Shown piece by piece: positions 8,351-18,021 of a DNA stretch of 64,000 nucleotides. Each line of letters opens with the position of its first letter. Positions within the stretch are counted from its first letter, which is position 1. Position numbers and translations under genes: made by a program. The notes beneath the pieces are model-generated. The model had not been told where the DNA came from and made no database searches. It worked only from the letters and a program-made list of their open reading frames with translations. The stretch comes from Chryseobacterium sp. Bi04 (GTDB lineage Bacteria; Bacteroidota; Bacteroidia; Flavobacteriales; Weeksellaceae): positions 1 through 64,000 of the forward strand of contig NZ_CAKKLP010000001.1 in the NCBI RefSeq assembly GCF_918698085.1, written 5' to 3'.

Positions 8351-10858
8351 CTATTTTTTATTAAACATTGTCTGTACTTTATTCCTTATCCTGATTAGTA
8401 ATGGTTCTTTATAATTTTTATCTTCATCAAAATAACCGTAACCATAGCCATAACCGTAGCCATAGCCATAACCGTAACCTTGTTTTGTGTTATAATCATT
8501 ATAAATAAGTCCTAAATGATTAATTTCATTATTATGGTACTTATCAGTAATCATTTTAAGCATATATTTCTCAGTATACTCATGACGAACGACATAGATA
8601 TTGGCATCAGAATATTTCATTAATTCATAAGAATCTGCTACCAGACCCACTGGCGGAGAATCTATAATAATGAAATCATATTTTTCTTTGAGCTCTTCCA
8701 AAAACTTAATGTTTCTCTGGCTCATTAAAAGTTCAGAAGGATTTGGCGGGATAGGTCCAGAGGTTGCTACATCTAAATTCGGAATTCTGGTTTTATTAAT
8801 AATCTGGTCTATTTCTACTTCTCCTGTCAGATAATTTGAAATACCATATTTATTATCAATTTTAAAATCTCCAAAGATCTTTGGTTTTCTAAGGTCCATC
8901 CCTAACAGAATTGCTTTCTTATCACTCAATCCAATCACAGAAGCTAAATTGATAGAAACGTAGGTTTTTCCTTCTCCACCAATGGAAGAAGTCACCAGTA
9001 TTACTTTTCCTTTTTCTTCTTCATTATCGTTATTCATTAAGAATCTAATACTCGCTCTTATTCCTCTAAATGCCTCTGAAACAGATGACTTTGGTTGTTC
9101 CAAAACAGTAAGCATATTTTCGTTATTGTTGTTTCCTATAACACCTAGTAGCGGAATTTTTGTTGCACTTAATAGTTCTTTGATATTTCTAACCTTATTG
9201 TCAAGAAGTTCTCCGATTAAAATAAATAAGAAAGGAAGGAGTAACATTCCCAACATAATAATAATCTTGGCCAGCTTTATATTAGGTGCGATAGGGTTTT
9301 GCCCTAAATTTTTGGCAGGGTCAATAACCGTGATATCAGACTGATTGGTTGCCATTCTCATCTGGGTATCATTCTGCCTTCCTAAAAGACTGTTATATGT
9401 AGATTCTATCATATTATACCCGCGTTCTGCATCCAGATATTTTCTTTCTTTTTCAGGATATAAAGCAAGGTCTGAATTGGCGTCCGAGACTTCCCGATCA
9501 ATTTTATTGATCTCATCATAATATTTAGTATAATAATTTCTCAGACTATTTGAAGCACCCATTCTTGACTCATTAATAAGCCTGTTAATTTCTTTCATGG
9601 GTTCAGAATTCGCTTTATAAATCAAAGCCATTTCTGATCTTTTGGCATACAAAGCCTTCAATTCGGTAACCGATGCAGAGAACATACCATCTTCGAAGCC
9701 TGCAGCGTTCGTTCCGATCATTTTGTCGAAATCCTGAGACTGAAGGGTATTCTTAATCGTATTCAGTGAACTTATTTTACTTACCAGATCAGCCTTTCGT
9801 GCTTCAAGTTCTTTTATCTTATCCAGAGACTTCTCATCCCTGTCTTTAATATTATAAAGTTTCTCTGATGTTTTTAAATAATTCAGCACTGAAGCACTGG
9901 AATCTAGCTTCTTTCTTATATTACTTAAATTTCCCTGCAGATAAATTTCCGTGTTTTTATTTACTATATTTTTATCAGCGAGTCTTTTCTTTTGAAGTTC
10001 AGCTACAGATTTATTAAGAAAGTTTACTGTACTGTTCAGGTTGTACCCTTTTTTTACAATAACCATTATCGTACTGATCTCCTTATCGAAATCTACAGAA
10101 ATTGTAGAAACAATATCATTAACGCTTTCATTGACAGTATTCAGATTAATAATAATATTCTCAAATTTGATTTTAGGGGTTACCGAGTTTTGAACCAGCT
10201 TAAATCTTAAGTTAGGAGAATTATACCATTCATTTATCCTAATAATCTTATTAGCAGGTCTGGTGTAAGGTCTAACTGCCTGAAAGTTTTCCGCTTCATA
10301 GCTGTATAAGTTCGTAGATTCTCCTTCTTCCGGAAGAACGACTTCATATGTTCCATTTCCTTTTGGGATTAGTGTAATTGGGTAATGGGTCTGCTGAAGA
10401 TGTTTTTTATCAATTTCAAGAAATACAGGAGAGTCATCCTTATCCAAATAGGTAGACTTTATAAGTCCTTTGGTAGAATAATTAACAAAAAGATCCAGTT
10501 CTTTTACCAGAAACTCGTTGTGAGATCTCGATAAAAGCATCTTCTTTAAAAATATTCCGTCCTGATTGCCATTTTGTCCCCAGATAAAATTAATAGACTG
10601 ACTTGCCTGAGTGGGCTGTAAAAAGCTGGCAGTATTGTTTGAGGTACTTAAAGAAATATCTGAGGCAAATATATTCTGTGCATAATATTTACTGTATACC
10701 CAAGAAACGGCATAACCAATAAACAGCATAAGCACAAACCAATACCAGTTTTTAAATACTCTTCTTACAAAATGTTCAATATCAAATAATGCAAACACCC
10801 CATACTTTTCTTTTGAGGAGTCATTTTTCCCTACTGTATTGTCTTTTCCTGGAATCAT
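8351..10858 (-). CDS. polysaccharide co-polymerase / tyrosine autokinase (Wzc-like)
   Basis: This inner membrane protein controls capsule or exopolysaccharide chain length and export and autophosphorylates on C-terminal tyrosines. Of 835 residues, the N-terminal half is a Wzz domain with a first membrane segment (WYWFVLMLFIGYAVSWVYSK), a long periplasmic coiled coil and a second membrane segment near residue 525. The C-terminal BY-kinase has Walker A SSIGGEGKTYVSIN (~residues 625-637), Walker A' LLGMDLRKPKIFGD and Walker B FIIIDSPPVG. The tyrosine cluster near the C-terminus is a near-perfect YG dipeptide run (seven Tyr), encoded by 12-base DNA repeats at about 8437-8484. The Wza-like partner is four bases upstream. 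Confidence 0.95.
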   Translation of the reverse strand: MIPGKDNTVGKNDSSKEKYGVFALFDIEHFVRRVFKNWYWFVLMLFIGYAVSWVYSKYYAQNIFASDISLSTSNNTASFLQPTQASQSINFIWGQNGNQDGIFLKKMLLSRSHNEFLVKELDLFVNYSTKGLIKSTYLDKDDSPVFLEIDKKHLQQTHYPITLIPKGNGTYEVVLPEEGESTNLYSYEAENFQAVRPYTRPANKIIRINEWYNSPNLRFKLVQNSVTPKIKFENIIINLNTVNESVNDIVSTISVDFDKEISTIMVIVKKGYNLNSTVNFLNKSVAELQKKRLADKNIVNKNTEIYLQGNLSNIRKKLDSSASVLNYLKTSEKLYNIKDRDEKSLDKIKELEARKADLVSKISSLNTIKNTLQSQDFDKMIGTNAAGFEDGMFSASVTELKALYAKRSEMALIYKANSEPMKEINRLINESRMGASNSLRNYYTKYYDEINKIDREVSDANSDLALYPEKERKYLDAERGYNMIESTYNSLLGRQNDTQMRMATNQSDITVIDPAKNLGQNPIAPNIKLAKIIIMLGMLLLPFLFILIGELLDNKVRNIKELLSATKIPLLGVIGNNNNENMLTVLEQPKSSVSEAFRGIRASIRFLMNNDNEEEKGKVILVTSSIGGEGKTYVSINLASVIGLSDKKAILLGMDLRKPKIFGDFKIDNKYGISNYLTGEVEIDQIINKTRIPNLDVATSGPIPPNPSELLMSQRNIKFLEELKEKYDFIIIDSPPVGLVADSYELMKYSDANIYVVRHEYTEKYMLKMITDKYHNNEINHLGLIYNDYNTKQGYGYGYGYGYGYGYGYFDEDKNYKEPLLIRIRNKVQTMFNKK
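8437..8484 (-). repeat. short tandem repeat encoding the YG tyrosine tail
   Basis: About four units of a 12-base motif (CCATAGCCATAA and its CCGTAG variants on the plus strand) encode alternating Tyr and Gly in the C-terminal tail of the autokinase. The repeat is in frame, with unit lengths of 6 or 12 bases, so slippage would change the number of phosphorylatable tyrosines without a frameshift. Confidence 0.8.
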
Positions 10859-10862
10859 AGGA

Positions 10863-11738
10863 TTAAAGTTTTTGTAGGATTGTATATAAAGTAAGTGCCG
10901 TTGTAATTGCCGTCACACTGGTAAGTAAGGTCTGAATAGGATCTTTTCCAAATCCGTTCAGGCTTTTCTTTCTGGTGTTAAGATAAATTTCATCTCCGTT
11001 CTGCACATAATAAAAAGGGGAATTCATAAGATCTTCCCGGGTAAGGTCTATTTTAGCAATTTTAATTCCTTCCGGTAATTTTCTATGAATTACAACATTT
11101 TTCCGGTCAATTGTTCTGTTCAGTCCACCATTTATAGCTAAGGCTTCGGTAATGGTCATTGTATTTTTATGAGCCACTTTTTCCCCTGAAATACCGGTAG
11201 TTTCTACATCTCCAAGAATATAGTAGGTAATTCCGTTCGTATTTAATCTTACTTCAGATTTACCATCCTGAAAGTTTTCATTTACTTTTCCTTGAATTTC
11301 TTTGCTTATATCATCCAATGTTCTTCCTTCAGCTTTTATATAGCCTGCTCCAAAAACATTGATATCTCCATTAGAATCTACTTTCAAACCGTTAAAATAA
11401 AAGCTTGTATTTCCTCCAAAACTGGAACCTTCTCCAGTTCCTCCGCTGGCTCTTCCTGCTCCGGAACTGGCATTATTCAAAACGGGAATACCTACTCCTC
11501 CGGATGCATTATAGGCAGAATAAAACTGGGCAGCATCTCCTTTAGGGGTGGTAACGATGTTTAAATTGAGGATATCATTTTTAGTAATCCTATAAACAGG
11601 GATATTGTAGGGAACAAGACCTTCTTCGTTTATGACAAGACTCTCACTTGGCTGTAAATATCGCACATCCTTTGTTGTGATGCAGGAAGTAATTAAAAAG
11701 GGTAATATTAAAAATAAATACTTAAAGTTCTTCATCAT
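10863..11738 (-). CDS. polysaccharide export lipoprotein (Wza/SLBB family)
   Basis: The outer membrane export channel component for capsule or exopolysaccharide. The N-terminus is a lipoprotein signal with lipobox LITSC (MMKNFKYLFLILPFLITSC). A Poly_export domain follows (YRITKNDILNLNIVTTPKGD), then a Gly/Ser-rich insertion near residues 75-110, then an SLBB-like segment (YYILGDVETTGISGEKVAHK). The hydrophobic C-terminus may be a membrane-spanning helix as in Wza. At 291 residues it is shorter than E. coli Wza, which is normal in Bacteroidetes. The minus-strand box TACTTTTG (11754-11761) could be the -7 element of its promoter, but the -33 element is weak. Confidence 0.93.
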   Translation of the reverse strand: MMKNFKYLFLILPFLITSCITTKDVRYLQPSESLVINEEGLVPYNIPVYRITKNDILNLNIVTTPKGDAAQFYSAYNASGGVGIPVLNNASSGAGRASGGTGEGSSFGGNTSFYFNGLKVDSNGDINVFGAGYIKAEGRTLDDISKEIQGKVNENFQDGKSEVRLNTNGITYYILGDVETTGISGEKVAHKNTMTITEALAINGGLNRTIDRKNVVIHRKLPEGIKIAKIDLTREDLMNSPFYYVQNGDEIYLNTRKKSLNGFGKDPIQTLLTSVTAITTALTLYTILQKL

Positions 11739-11773
11739 GTTAAAATATGTTTACAAAAGTAAAGATTAAATTG

Positions 11774-12892
11774 TTAATTTTTGTTATTTCTTAACCGATA
11801 CAATAAATCCGGTAAATAAGCTCCCAAAAAGCCCAATGAAATAATAACCAATAGCAGTAGATTTACATTCATATGTCTTAGATAATAAGCAATTCCTACA
11901 ATCATCAGATAGTAAAGAATGATATAGAAGGTTGATCTCCTGTGGGTAAGGTCAAGTTTTAGTAGCTTATGGTGAATATGGTTTTTATCTGCATCAAAGG
12001 GTGACTTTTTATTGTAAAGTCTTATCATAATTACATTTAACGTATCTACAATAGGCAGGATCAAAATAGCAACAGCCACAACAGGTGCTGATTGTAAGTG
12101 GTATCTTGGTACATCTGCCAGTTTTTTATCAATAAAAATATCAATAAAACAAATGGAAGTAAATGCCAGTAAAAAGCCCAGCAGCATGGAGCCTGTATCC
12201 CCCATAAATACTTTGTTGGTCCTATAGTTTGACAGATTATAATACAGAAATGCCAAAACAGTTCCTATAATGACAACAGATAAAATAACTAGTGGATAAT
12301 TGTATTCCCCCAATCTGTAATAGCTTATTCCGAACAAGGCACTGCAAATCACGGAATATCCGCCCGCAAGCCCGTCTATACCATCTATCAGATTAAAGGC
12401 ATTGATAAGAATAATGAAAGTAATAATACTAAATACAACACTTATGAAGTAACTCAGTTCATATACTCCAAATATTCCAAACAGACTTCTGATTCTGATA
12501 TCTGAGCCGATAACCACTAATGAAGATACTATGATCTGTGCTACAAGTTTTTTATACGCTCTCATTACCACAATATCATCCATTACTCCTACATATAGCA
12601 GGATAATTAATGATGCAAATAAGAACTTATAGAGATCAAACAGCTCGTAGGCAAAAATAGAAGCACAGATTCCTATGGAATAGAAGATAGCTATACCTCC
12701 AAGGTTGGGAATTTTTCTGAGGTGTGAGCTTCTTATTCCAGGCTCATCCATCAGATTCTTTCTTCTTGAAATCTTTACAATGGTAGGTATAGAAAAAAAA
12801 GTGATTAAAAAGGAAAATATAAAACCCAATCCTATCTTCACATAGAAAATAGGTATTCCCGATCCGCTTAAGAACAATTCAAAATTTTTCAT
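11774..12892 (-). CDS. undecaprenyl-phosphate sugar-1-phosphate transferase (WecA/MraY family)
   Basis: An integral membrane enzyme that starts glycan assembly by moving a sugar-1-phosphate from a UDP-sugar to undecaprenyl phosphate. The 372-residue protein has about 10-11 hydrophobic segments and the family signatures DEPGIRSSHLRKIPNLGGIA, NAFNLIDGIDGLAGG, FMGDTGSMLLGF and DKNHIHHKLL. These loops carry the catalytic aspartates and the His motif of WecA-type rather than MraY-type members. It lies 35 bases upstream of the Wza-like gene and is the likely priming enzyme of this capsule locus; the sugar (GlcNAc or other) is not decided by sequence. Confidence 0.92.
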   Translation of the reverse strand: MKNFELFLSGSGIPIFYVKIGLGFIFSFLITFFSIPTIVKISRRKNLMDEPGIRSSHLRKIPNLGGIAIFYSIGICASIFAYELFDLYKFLFASLIILLYVGVMDDIVVMRAYKKLVAQIIVSSLVVIGSDIRIRSLFGIFGVYELSYFISVVFSIITFIILINAFNLIDGIDGLAGGYSVICSALFGISYYRLGEYNYPLVILSVVIIGTVLAFLYYNLSNYRTNKVFMGDTGSMLLGFLLAFTSICFIDIFIDKKLADVPRYHLQSAPVVAVAILILPIVDTLNVIMIRLYNKKSPFDADKNHIHHKLLKLDLTHRRSTFYIILYYLMIVGIAYYLRHMNVNLLLLVIISLGFLGAYLPDLLYRLRNNKN

Positions 12893-13003
12893 TTTTTTTC
12901 TTATTCAGTTACACATGCCTCGTTTGAAAAATCATCACATAGATATAACGAATCATCTACATCATAATGCTATTATCCGAAACAATAGTACTTACACTTG
13001 TGT

Positions 13004-14005
13004 TTACATTAATTTTCTTATCAGTTTCTTCTGCCCTGCAAAAAATAACAGATAAAAAATCTTTTTTTTCACTGGCAAAGATAAAAGATAATTCTTACCA
13101 AAACGATTATAGTTCAATATATCTTGAATTTTTATCTGTCTTTCTTTTATAAAAAACCCCAGCTGTTCAGCCATTTCATAAAACACTTCATCTTTTTTAA
13201 CGAATGCGAGATACGCCAGAAACGAATACACTCCTTCAAAAATCTGAAAATTTTTCAGTTCTTTTCTTTTATGGGTGTACTGGGATTCATTAAAAGTATT
13301 TTCAACATCTGCTACTGCTTTCAGCATATCAAGTCCTTTTTCAGTATGGGTCTTTGTAATGGAGTCCGTACGTTCAAGGTACTGATAATGGTAATTCTGA
13401 GTCTGAGCAATAGTACTGCATTCCAGCAGCAACTGTGGAATAAGCTGAATATCTTCAAAATGTATCCCTTTCTTAAATCTTTTCTGATGAAAGAGTTCTT
13501 TTTTAAACAATTTGTTACAAGCAAAATAGCTGATATCAGAAAAGACAGAGAAGTTTTTTTCAAGGTCTATTTTCTCAGGCATATTAGGCATTTGAGTGAG
13601 TTTCTGGGTAATTGCTCCATGTTGATCCACCTTTTGAATATTGCAGATCACCATTTGAGTCTGATGTTTTTCCGCCAGCAGAAGCATTTCTTCAAACATT
13701 TTTTCTGTAACATAGTCATCACTGTCTACAAACCCGATATAATCACCCGTAGCTCTGTCAATTCCGAAGTTCCGGGCATCACTTAACCCACCATTTTCTT
13801 TGGTGAAAGCTTTAATTTTCTCGGGATATTTTTGAGAATATTCTTTAATGATATCTTCAGAACGGTCTGTACTACCATCATTCACAACAAGAATTTCAAT
13901 ATTTTGAAGAGTCTGATTAACCAAAGAGTCAAGACATTTTGCCAAATACTTTTCGACATTATATACAGGAACAATGACTGAAACTTTTGAAGGGCTATTT
14001 ATCAT
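13004..14005 (-). CDS. glycosyltransferase family 2
   Basis: A 333-residue GT-A glycosyltransferase that adds a sugar to a lipid-linked glycan at the inner face of the membrane. The N-terminal 120 residues have VSVIVPVYNVEKYLAKCLDS, VVNDGSTDRSEDI, GGLSDARNFGIDRATGDYIG and the metal-binding FVDSDDYV. The C-terminal part is less conserved, with a basic tail. It is three bases downstream of the arginase-like gene and 111 bases upstream of the WecA-like gene. A 220-residue open frame on the opposite strand (13124-13786) is a shadow. Confidence 0.93.
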   Translation of the reverse strand: MINSPSKVSVIVPVYNVEKYLAKCLDSLVNQTLQNIEILVVNDGSTDRSEDIIKEYSQKYPEKIKAFTKENGGLSDARNFGIDRATGDYIGFVDSDDYVTEKMFEEMLLLAEKHQTQMVICNIQKVDQHGAITQKLTQMPNMPEKIDLEKNFSVFSDISYFACNKLFKKELFHQKRFKKGIHFEDIQLIPQLLLECSTIAQTQNYHYQYLERTDSITKTHTEKGLDMLKAVADVENTFNESQYTHKRKELKNFQIFEGVYSFLAYLAFVKKDEVFYEMAEQLGFFIKERQIKIQDILNYNRFGKNYLLSLPVKKKIFYLLFFAGQKKLIRKLM

Positions 14006-14008
14006 ACA

Positions 14009-15079
14009 TTAAATTTTCGTCAGCCTTGCATTCAACCAGCCCTTTTTGGCATCATCAAAATCTTTTCGGGAGCACGGAATACAGTTTTCTATATCCTCGT
14101 CTTCGCCAAAATACCACAGGTTACTGAAAGTATCCCGTTTGAAAGTGTACTGTCTGTCGTCAACCAACACATAGAATATTTCGTAGTGTCTTTCTTTCGG
14201 ATGAGACCTTTGAATATTAATACCTTCTGCGAGGTACCAGAGCATTTGAGCTAATAGCTGGTGATTCAGTTGGTTTTCAGAATAGATATTATAATTAAAT
14301 ATTCCTACAGATTTCAGATGTTCACTCAGTCCTATTTCTTTCATATAGGCACAAATTTCTCTTCTGTTCAACCCATTCACCTGAGGATTCATAGAAAAAG
14401 GCTCACTGAAACTTTCAATAGCATCGCAATTTACTGTTACAAGATCTGCTCTTCTGAAGAAAGGTTCCGTTTTCTCAGTAGAATTCATCATTTCAGCCAA
14501 ACGGACAATATCAAACTCTACTTCCTTAATCAATCGGACAGAGTCTATTTCATTTAAATGTTTCTGGTATCCTAAATGGTGATAATTTTTAATAGAAAAA
14601 TTCTTGGCTCCAAAAATTTTGCTTAAAAAAGTATGCTCATTAATTTCTTCTCCTTGCTTAAGAGAGATCATATTACTGATCTGAGTAAAATTGAGACTTT
14701 TCTGATGAAAATTTAATGCTGAAAATAAGGAAAAGGCAAAGTCGTTGGAGCCACCAATAATTACAGGAATAGCTCTTTTATAATGGCAGGCCGACAAAAC
14801 TTCCTGCAAAATATAATGGGTATCCTGAACAGATTTCCCTGAGACCAAATCTCCAAGATCTACAATAGGGATTTCAAAATCAAGCTGAGAAAGCTTATAG
14901 AATTCCTTTCTGACTGCTGTAAAGTCCTGTACTTCTGCTTCTCCACCGGCACCTCTGTAATCCGATACAAATAAAAGTACAATACTGTCCTCTTTTATAT
15001 CTTTTGTAATCCGACTTCCAATCTGCCAGGTTTCTGTTTTGAAATTTCTTGGTGAAATGATAAAGTCTCCAAAATCCAT
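14009..15079 (-). CDS. arginase/formimidoylglutamase-fold protein with degenerate metal site
   Basis: A 356-residue member of the ureohydrolase fold, the type often annotated formimidoylglutamase in flavobacteria. The start at 15079 (MDFGDFIISPRNFKTETW) was preferred to 15175, which would add 32 hydrophobic residues not expected in the family. The three metal motifs are altered. GGSND (109-113) replaces GGDH, so the first His is Asn112. No DAHxD motif is visible around residues 135-145. NCDAIES (217-223) replaces DVDxxDP, keeping only Asp219 of the ligand pair. It is therefore unlikely to be a normal Mn-dependent hydrolase. It follows topA on the same strand. Confidence 0.8.
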   Translation of the reverse strand: MDFGDFIISPRNFKTETWQIGSRITKDIKEDSIVLLFVSDYRGAGGEAEVQDFTAVRKEFYKLSQLDFEIPIVDLGDLVSGKSVQDTHYILQEVLSACHYKRAIPVIIGGSNDFAFSLFSALNFHQKSLNFTQISNMISLKQGEEINEHTFLSKIFGAKNFSIKNYHHLGYQKHLNEIDSVRLIKEVEFDIVRLAEMMNSTEKTEPFFRRADLVTVNCDAIESFSEPFSMNPQVNGLNRREICAYMKEIGLSEHLKSVGIFNYNIYSENQLNHQLLAQMLWYLAEGINIQRSHPKERHYEIFYVLVDDRQYTFKRDTFSNLWYFGEDEDIENCIPCSRKDFDDAKKGWLNARLTKI

Positions 15080-15183
15080 ATTAATTAAAAAAATTTGATA
15101 AGGTGATAATTTACTAATTGCTTTATATAACAAACATACAAAAAACCACAGCAACTCCTTACCTCTACGCTGCATTTATTCAT

Positions 15184-15218
15184 AAAAAAAGCCGGTAACA
15201 CTATTTGTTAACGGCTTT
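15184..15218 (-). terminator. terminator after topA
   Basis: On the minus strand AAAGCCGTTAACA (from 15206-15218) pairs with TGTTACCGGCTTT (15188-15200), 12 of 13 positions, followed by a T-run. It lies 18 bases after the topA stop and separates topA from the arginase-like gene. Confidence 0.85.
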
Positions 15219-15235
15219 GTATTATTATTTTAATA

Positions 15236-17746
15236 TTACTTCTTTTTGGCAGCTGGCTTTTTCTTTTCTGCAAAGGCATTTTTATCCTGATCGATAATCC
15301 ATTTTTTCACTTCATCCAAAGAAACATCCTTCAATTCTTCTGCATCATATTTTGTATCATCATTTTTCTTTGGAATTTTAAACATTGCTTTTCCAAATTT
15401 GATGAAAGGTCCCCATCTTCCGTTCTCAATAGAGATTTTTTCTTTTTCCCATTGTTGGATATAACGGTTTGCTTCTTTTTCCAGCTTAGCATCAATCAGT
15501 TCATTGATATCACTTTGGGAAAGGTTGTCAAAATTATATTTCTTCGGAACATTGATGAAAATATCTTTGTATTTGATAAACGGACCGAATCTTCCTGCAC
15601 CTTTGGTTACCGGTTCGCCTTTATAAGTGGCAATTGGCGCATCGGCTTTTTTCTTTTCGTTGATAATTTCCTCTGCACGGCTCTGGCTCACAGATAAAGG
15701 ATCTTCACCTTTAGGGATACTGATGAAAGTATCACCCCATTTTACATAAGGCCCAAATCTTCCTACTCCTACAGAAACGGCATGCCCTTCAAATTCATTT
15801 AAGTCAAAAGGTAATTTGAATAATTCTATAGCTTCTTCAAAAGTAATCGTAGCTATATTCTGCCCGGTCATTAATGAAGCAAAGATTGGTTTTTCTTCAT
15901 CATCGGTTTCTCCAATCTGGATCATAGCCCCAAATCTTCCAATTCTGGCGTGAACATTTTTACCTGTTTTAGGATCTACCCCTAATAACCTGTCTCCCGT
16001 TGCACGGTCAGCATTCTCTTCTACATCTTCAATTCTTGGATGGAATTTTGAGTAGAAATTGGTCATCATTTCTTTCCACTTTTGGTCACCGCTTGCAATT
16101 TCATCAAAACTCTCTTCTACTCTTGCTGTGAAACCATAGTCTAAGATTTCTTTAAAATTATCTGTTAGGAAATCATTCACAACTTCTCCTATATCTGTAG
16201 GAATGAATTTATTTTTATCTCCACCAAATTTCTCGTCAAGAACTACTTTTTTGATTTTATCTTTTACCAAAGACATCTTAATCACTTCACGGGTTTGCGG
16301 TTCAATCTCCCGCTTGTCTACATATTCTCTATTTTGAATCGTCTGAATAGTAGGAGCGTATGTAGAAGGTCTTCCAATCCCTAATTCTTCAAGTTTTCTT
16401 ACTAACCCGGCTTCAGTATATCTTGCACTTGGTCTTGTAAACTTTTCTGTAGCAGTAATGCTTTTATAGTTTAATATTTCACCAACTTTTACTTTTGGCA
16501 ATAGCTTTTCGTTGCTCTCATCATCCTCATCTTCCGTCTTTACAATACCATAGGCTTTCAGGAAACCATCAAAAATAATAACTTCGCCCTGTGCTTCAAA
16601 ATGGTGTGGCAAAGATGCATTCCCAATTTCAATAACAGTTTTTTCAATTTTAGCATTGGACATCTGAGAAGCCAATGTTCTTCTGTAAATCAACTGATAT
16701 AGTTTACTCAACTGAGCATCTCCTATACTTTTCACTCCAAAATCTGTAGGACGGATCGCTTCGTGAGCTTCCTGTGCCGATGCCGACTTTGTAGTGTAAT
16801 TTCTCGGAGAAGAATATTCTGCTCCATATTCTGATATGATTTGCTTTTTGGCTCCTTCAATAGCTTCCTGGGAAAGATTTACCGAGTCGGTTCTCATATA
16901 GGTAATGTATCCTTCTTCGTATAATCTCTGTGCCAGACGCATGGTATTGGTCACATTATATCCTAATCGTGAAGAAGCTTCCTGCTGTAATGTAGAAGTG
17001 GTAAACGGAGCAGATGCAGAGCGTGTACCAGGTTTTGTTTCCACATTCAGTACTTTGAATTCTGTAGTTTTTGCCTGTTCAAGGAACTTTTCTGCATCCT
17101 GTTCTTTTTCAAAATCTTTTTTCAGCTTGGCAGCAATTTCCTGTTCTGCATTATTCAGGAAAATCCCATCCAGCTTAAAGCTTGCTTTTGGTACAAACTC
17201 ACGGATTTCTTTTTCTCTTTCAACAATTAACCTTACCGCTACAGACTGAACTCTTCCTGCAGATAGCCCTGGCTTTACTTTCTTCCATAAAACGGGAGAC
17301 ATTTCAAAACCTACAATCCTATCCAATACTCTTCTTGCCTGCTGAGCATTGACCAGATTTTGGTCAATATCTCTTGGGTTTTCAATTGCTTTTAGAATGG
17401 CATTTTTAGTAATCTCATGGAAAACAATTCTTTTTCTGTTTTCAGGCTTCAGCTTCAACTCATCTGCTAAGTGCCAGGCAATAGCTTCCCCCTCACGGTC
17501 TTCATCGGAAGCCAGCCAAACCATTTCGGCCTTCTTTACTGCAGCTTTTAATTCTGTTACCAATTTCTTTTTGTCTGCAGAAACTTCGTAATCTGGACTG
17601 AATGTGCCAAGATCTATTCCCATCCCTTTTTTAGGCAAATCCCGGATATGTCCGAAGCTGGATTTCACTTCAAAATCCTTTCCTAAATATTTCTGAATAG
17701 TTTTTGCTTTTGCCGGGGACTCGACGATTACTAAATTTTTCGACAT
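15236..17746 (-). CDS. topA: DNA topoisomerase I
   Basis: Type IA topoisomerase, which relaxes negatively supercoiled DNA through a 5'-phosphotyrosine. The 836-residue protein begins MSKNLVIVESPAKAKTIQKY (TOPRIM Glu). The acidic TOPRIM motif SDEDREGEAIAWH follows near residue 80, and the active-site region YEEGYITYMRTDSVNLS holds the catalytic Tyr near residue 290. The C-terminus lacks zinc fingers. Instead it has four repeats of the GRFGPFIKY/GRFGAMIQIG type and a Lys-rich tail (EKKKPAAKKK), the form usual in Bacteroidetes. I used the ATG at 17746 because the frame from 17764 only adds six residues. The minus-strand box TACTTTTG at 17762-17769 is a candidate -7 element. Confidence 0.96.
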   Translation of the reverse strand: MSKNLVIVESPAKAKTIQKYLGKDFEVKSSFGHIRDLPKKGMGIDLGTFSPDYEVSADKKKLVTELKAAVKKAEMVWLASDEDREGEAIAWHLADELKLKPENRKRIVFHEITKNAILKAIENPRDIDQNLVNAQQARRVLDRIVGFEMSPVLWKKVKPGLSAGRVQSVAVRLIVEREKEIREFVPKASFKLDGIFLNNAEQEIAAKLKKDFEKEQDAEKFLEQAKTTEFKVLNVETKPGTRSASAPFTTSTLQQEASSRLGYNVTNTMRLAQRLYEEGYITYMRTDSVNLSQEAIEGAKKQIISEYGAEYSSPRNYTTKSASAQEAHEAIRPTDFGVKSIGDAQLSKLYQLIYRRTLASQMSNAKIEKTVIEIGNASLPHHFEAQGEVIIFDGFLKAYGIVKTEDEDDESNEKLLPKVKVGEILNYKSITATEKFTRPSARYTEAGLVRKLEELGIGRPSTYAPTIQTIQNREYVDKREIEPQTREVIKMSLVKDKIKKVVLDEKFGGDKNKFIPTDIGEVVNDFLTDNFKEILDYGFTARVEESFDEIASGDQKWKEMMTNFYSKFHPRIEDVEENADRATGDRLLGVDPKTGKNVHARIGRFGAMIQIGETDDEEKPIFASLMTGQNIATITFEEAIELFKLPFDLNEFEGHAVSVGVGRFGPYVKWGDTFISIPKGEDPLSVSQSRAEEIINEKKKADAPIATYKGEPVTKGAGRFGPFIKYKDIFINVPKKYNFDNLSQSDINELIDAKLEKEANRYIQQWEKEKISIENGRWGPFIKFGKAMFKIPKKNDDTKYDAEELKDVSLDEVKKWIIDQDKNAFAEKKKPAAKKK

Positions 17747-17965
17747 TCTAAAAATTTTTTGCAAAAGTAAAGCTTTTTTATTATATACTTTTTGTTCTAT
17801 TCGTTTAATTTGACAATTAGATTTCTTAAGAGCGTATTATGACAACCCTCTTCAGCCCAATCAAGTCCTTTATATTGTATGTTTTAGCATGTTAACCACT
17901 TATCAATCTTAAGGGATATAGAATTTTTCACCAACTGTAATAGACACAGAAAATATGTATTGTTC

Positions 17966-18003
17966 AAAAAAAGCAGAATAAACTCATGTATTCTGCCTTT
18001 TTA
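17966..18003 (-). terminator. terminator after the FISUMP-domain gene
   Basis: On the minus strand AAAGGCAGAATA (17989-18000) pairs with TATTCTGCTTT (17970-17980) across an eight-base loop and is followed by a run of seven T. It lies 22 bases after the stop of the large secreted protein gene. Confidence 0.85.
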
Positions 18004-18021
18004 AGCATTATTCCAGCAGAT

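Noticed and set aside
8437..8484. Possible CRISPR-like repeat array
   Set aside because: The repeats are contiguous, without spacers, and encode the YG tail of the autokinase in frame.
13124..13786. A 220-residue plus-strand open frame
   Set aside because: It lies entirely antisense to the clear GT2 gene, has a Phe/His/Lys-rich composition typical of reversed AT-rich coding sequence and shows no motif.
15080..15175. N-terminal membrane extension of the arginase-like protein
   Set aside because: The 32 extra residues are not expected in this family and the ATG at 15079 gives a standard start.
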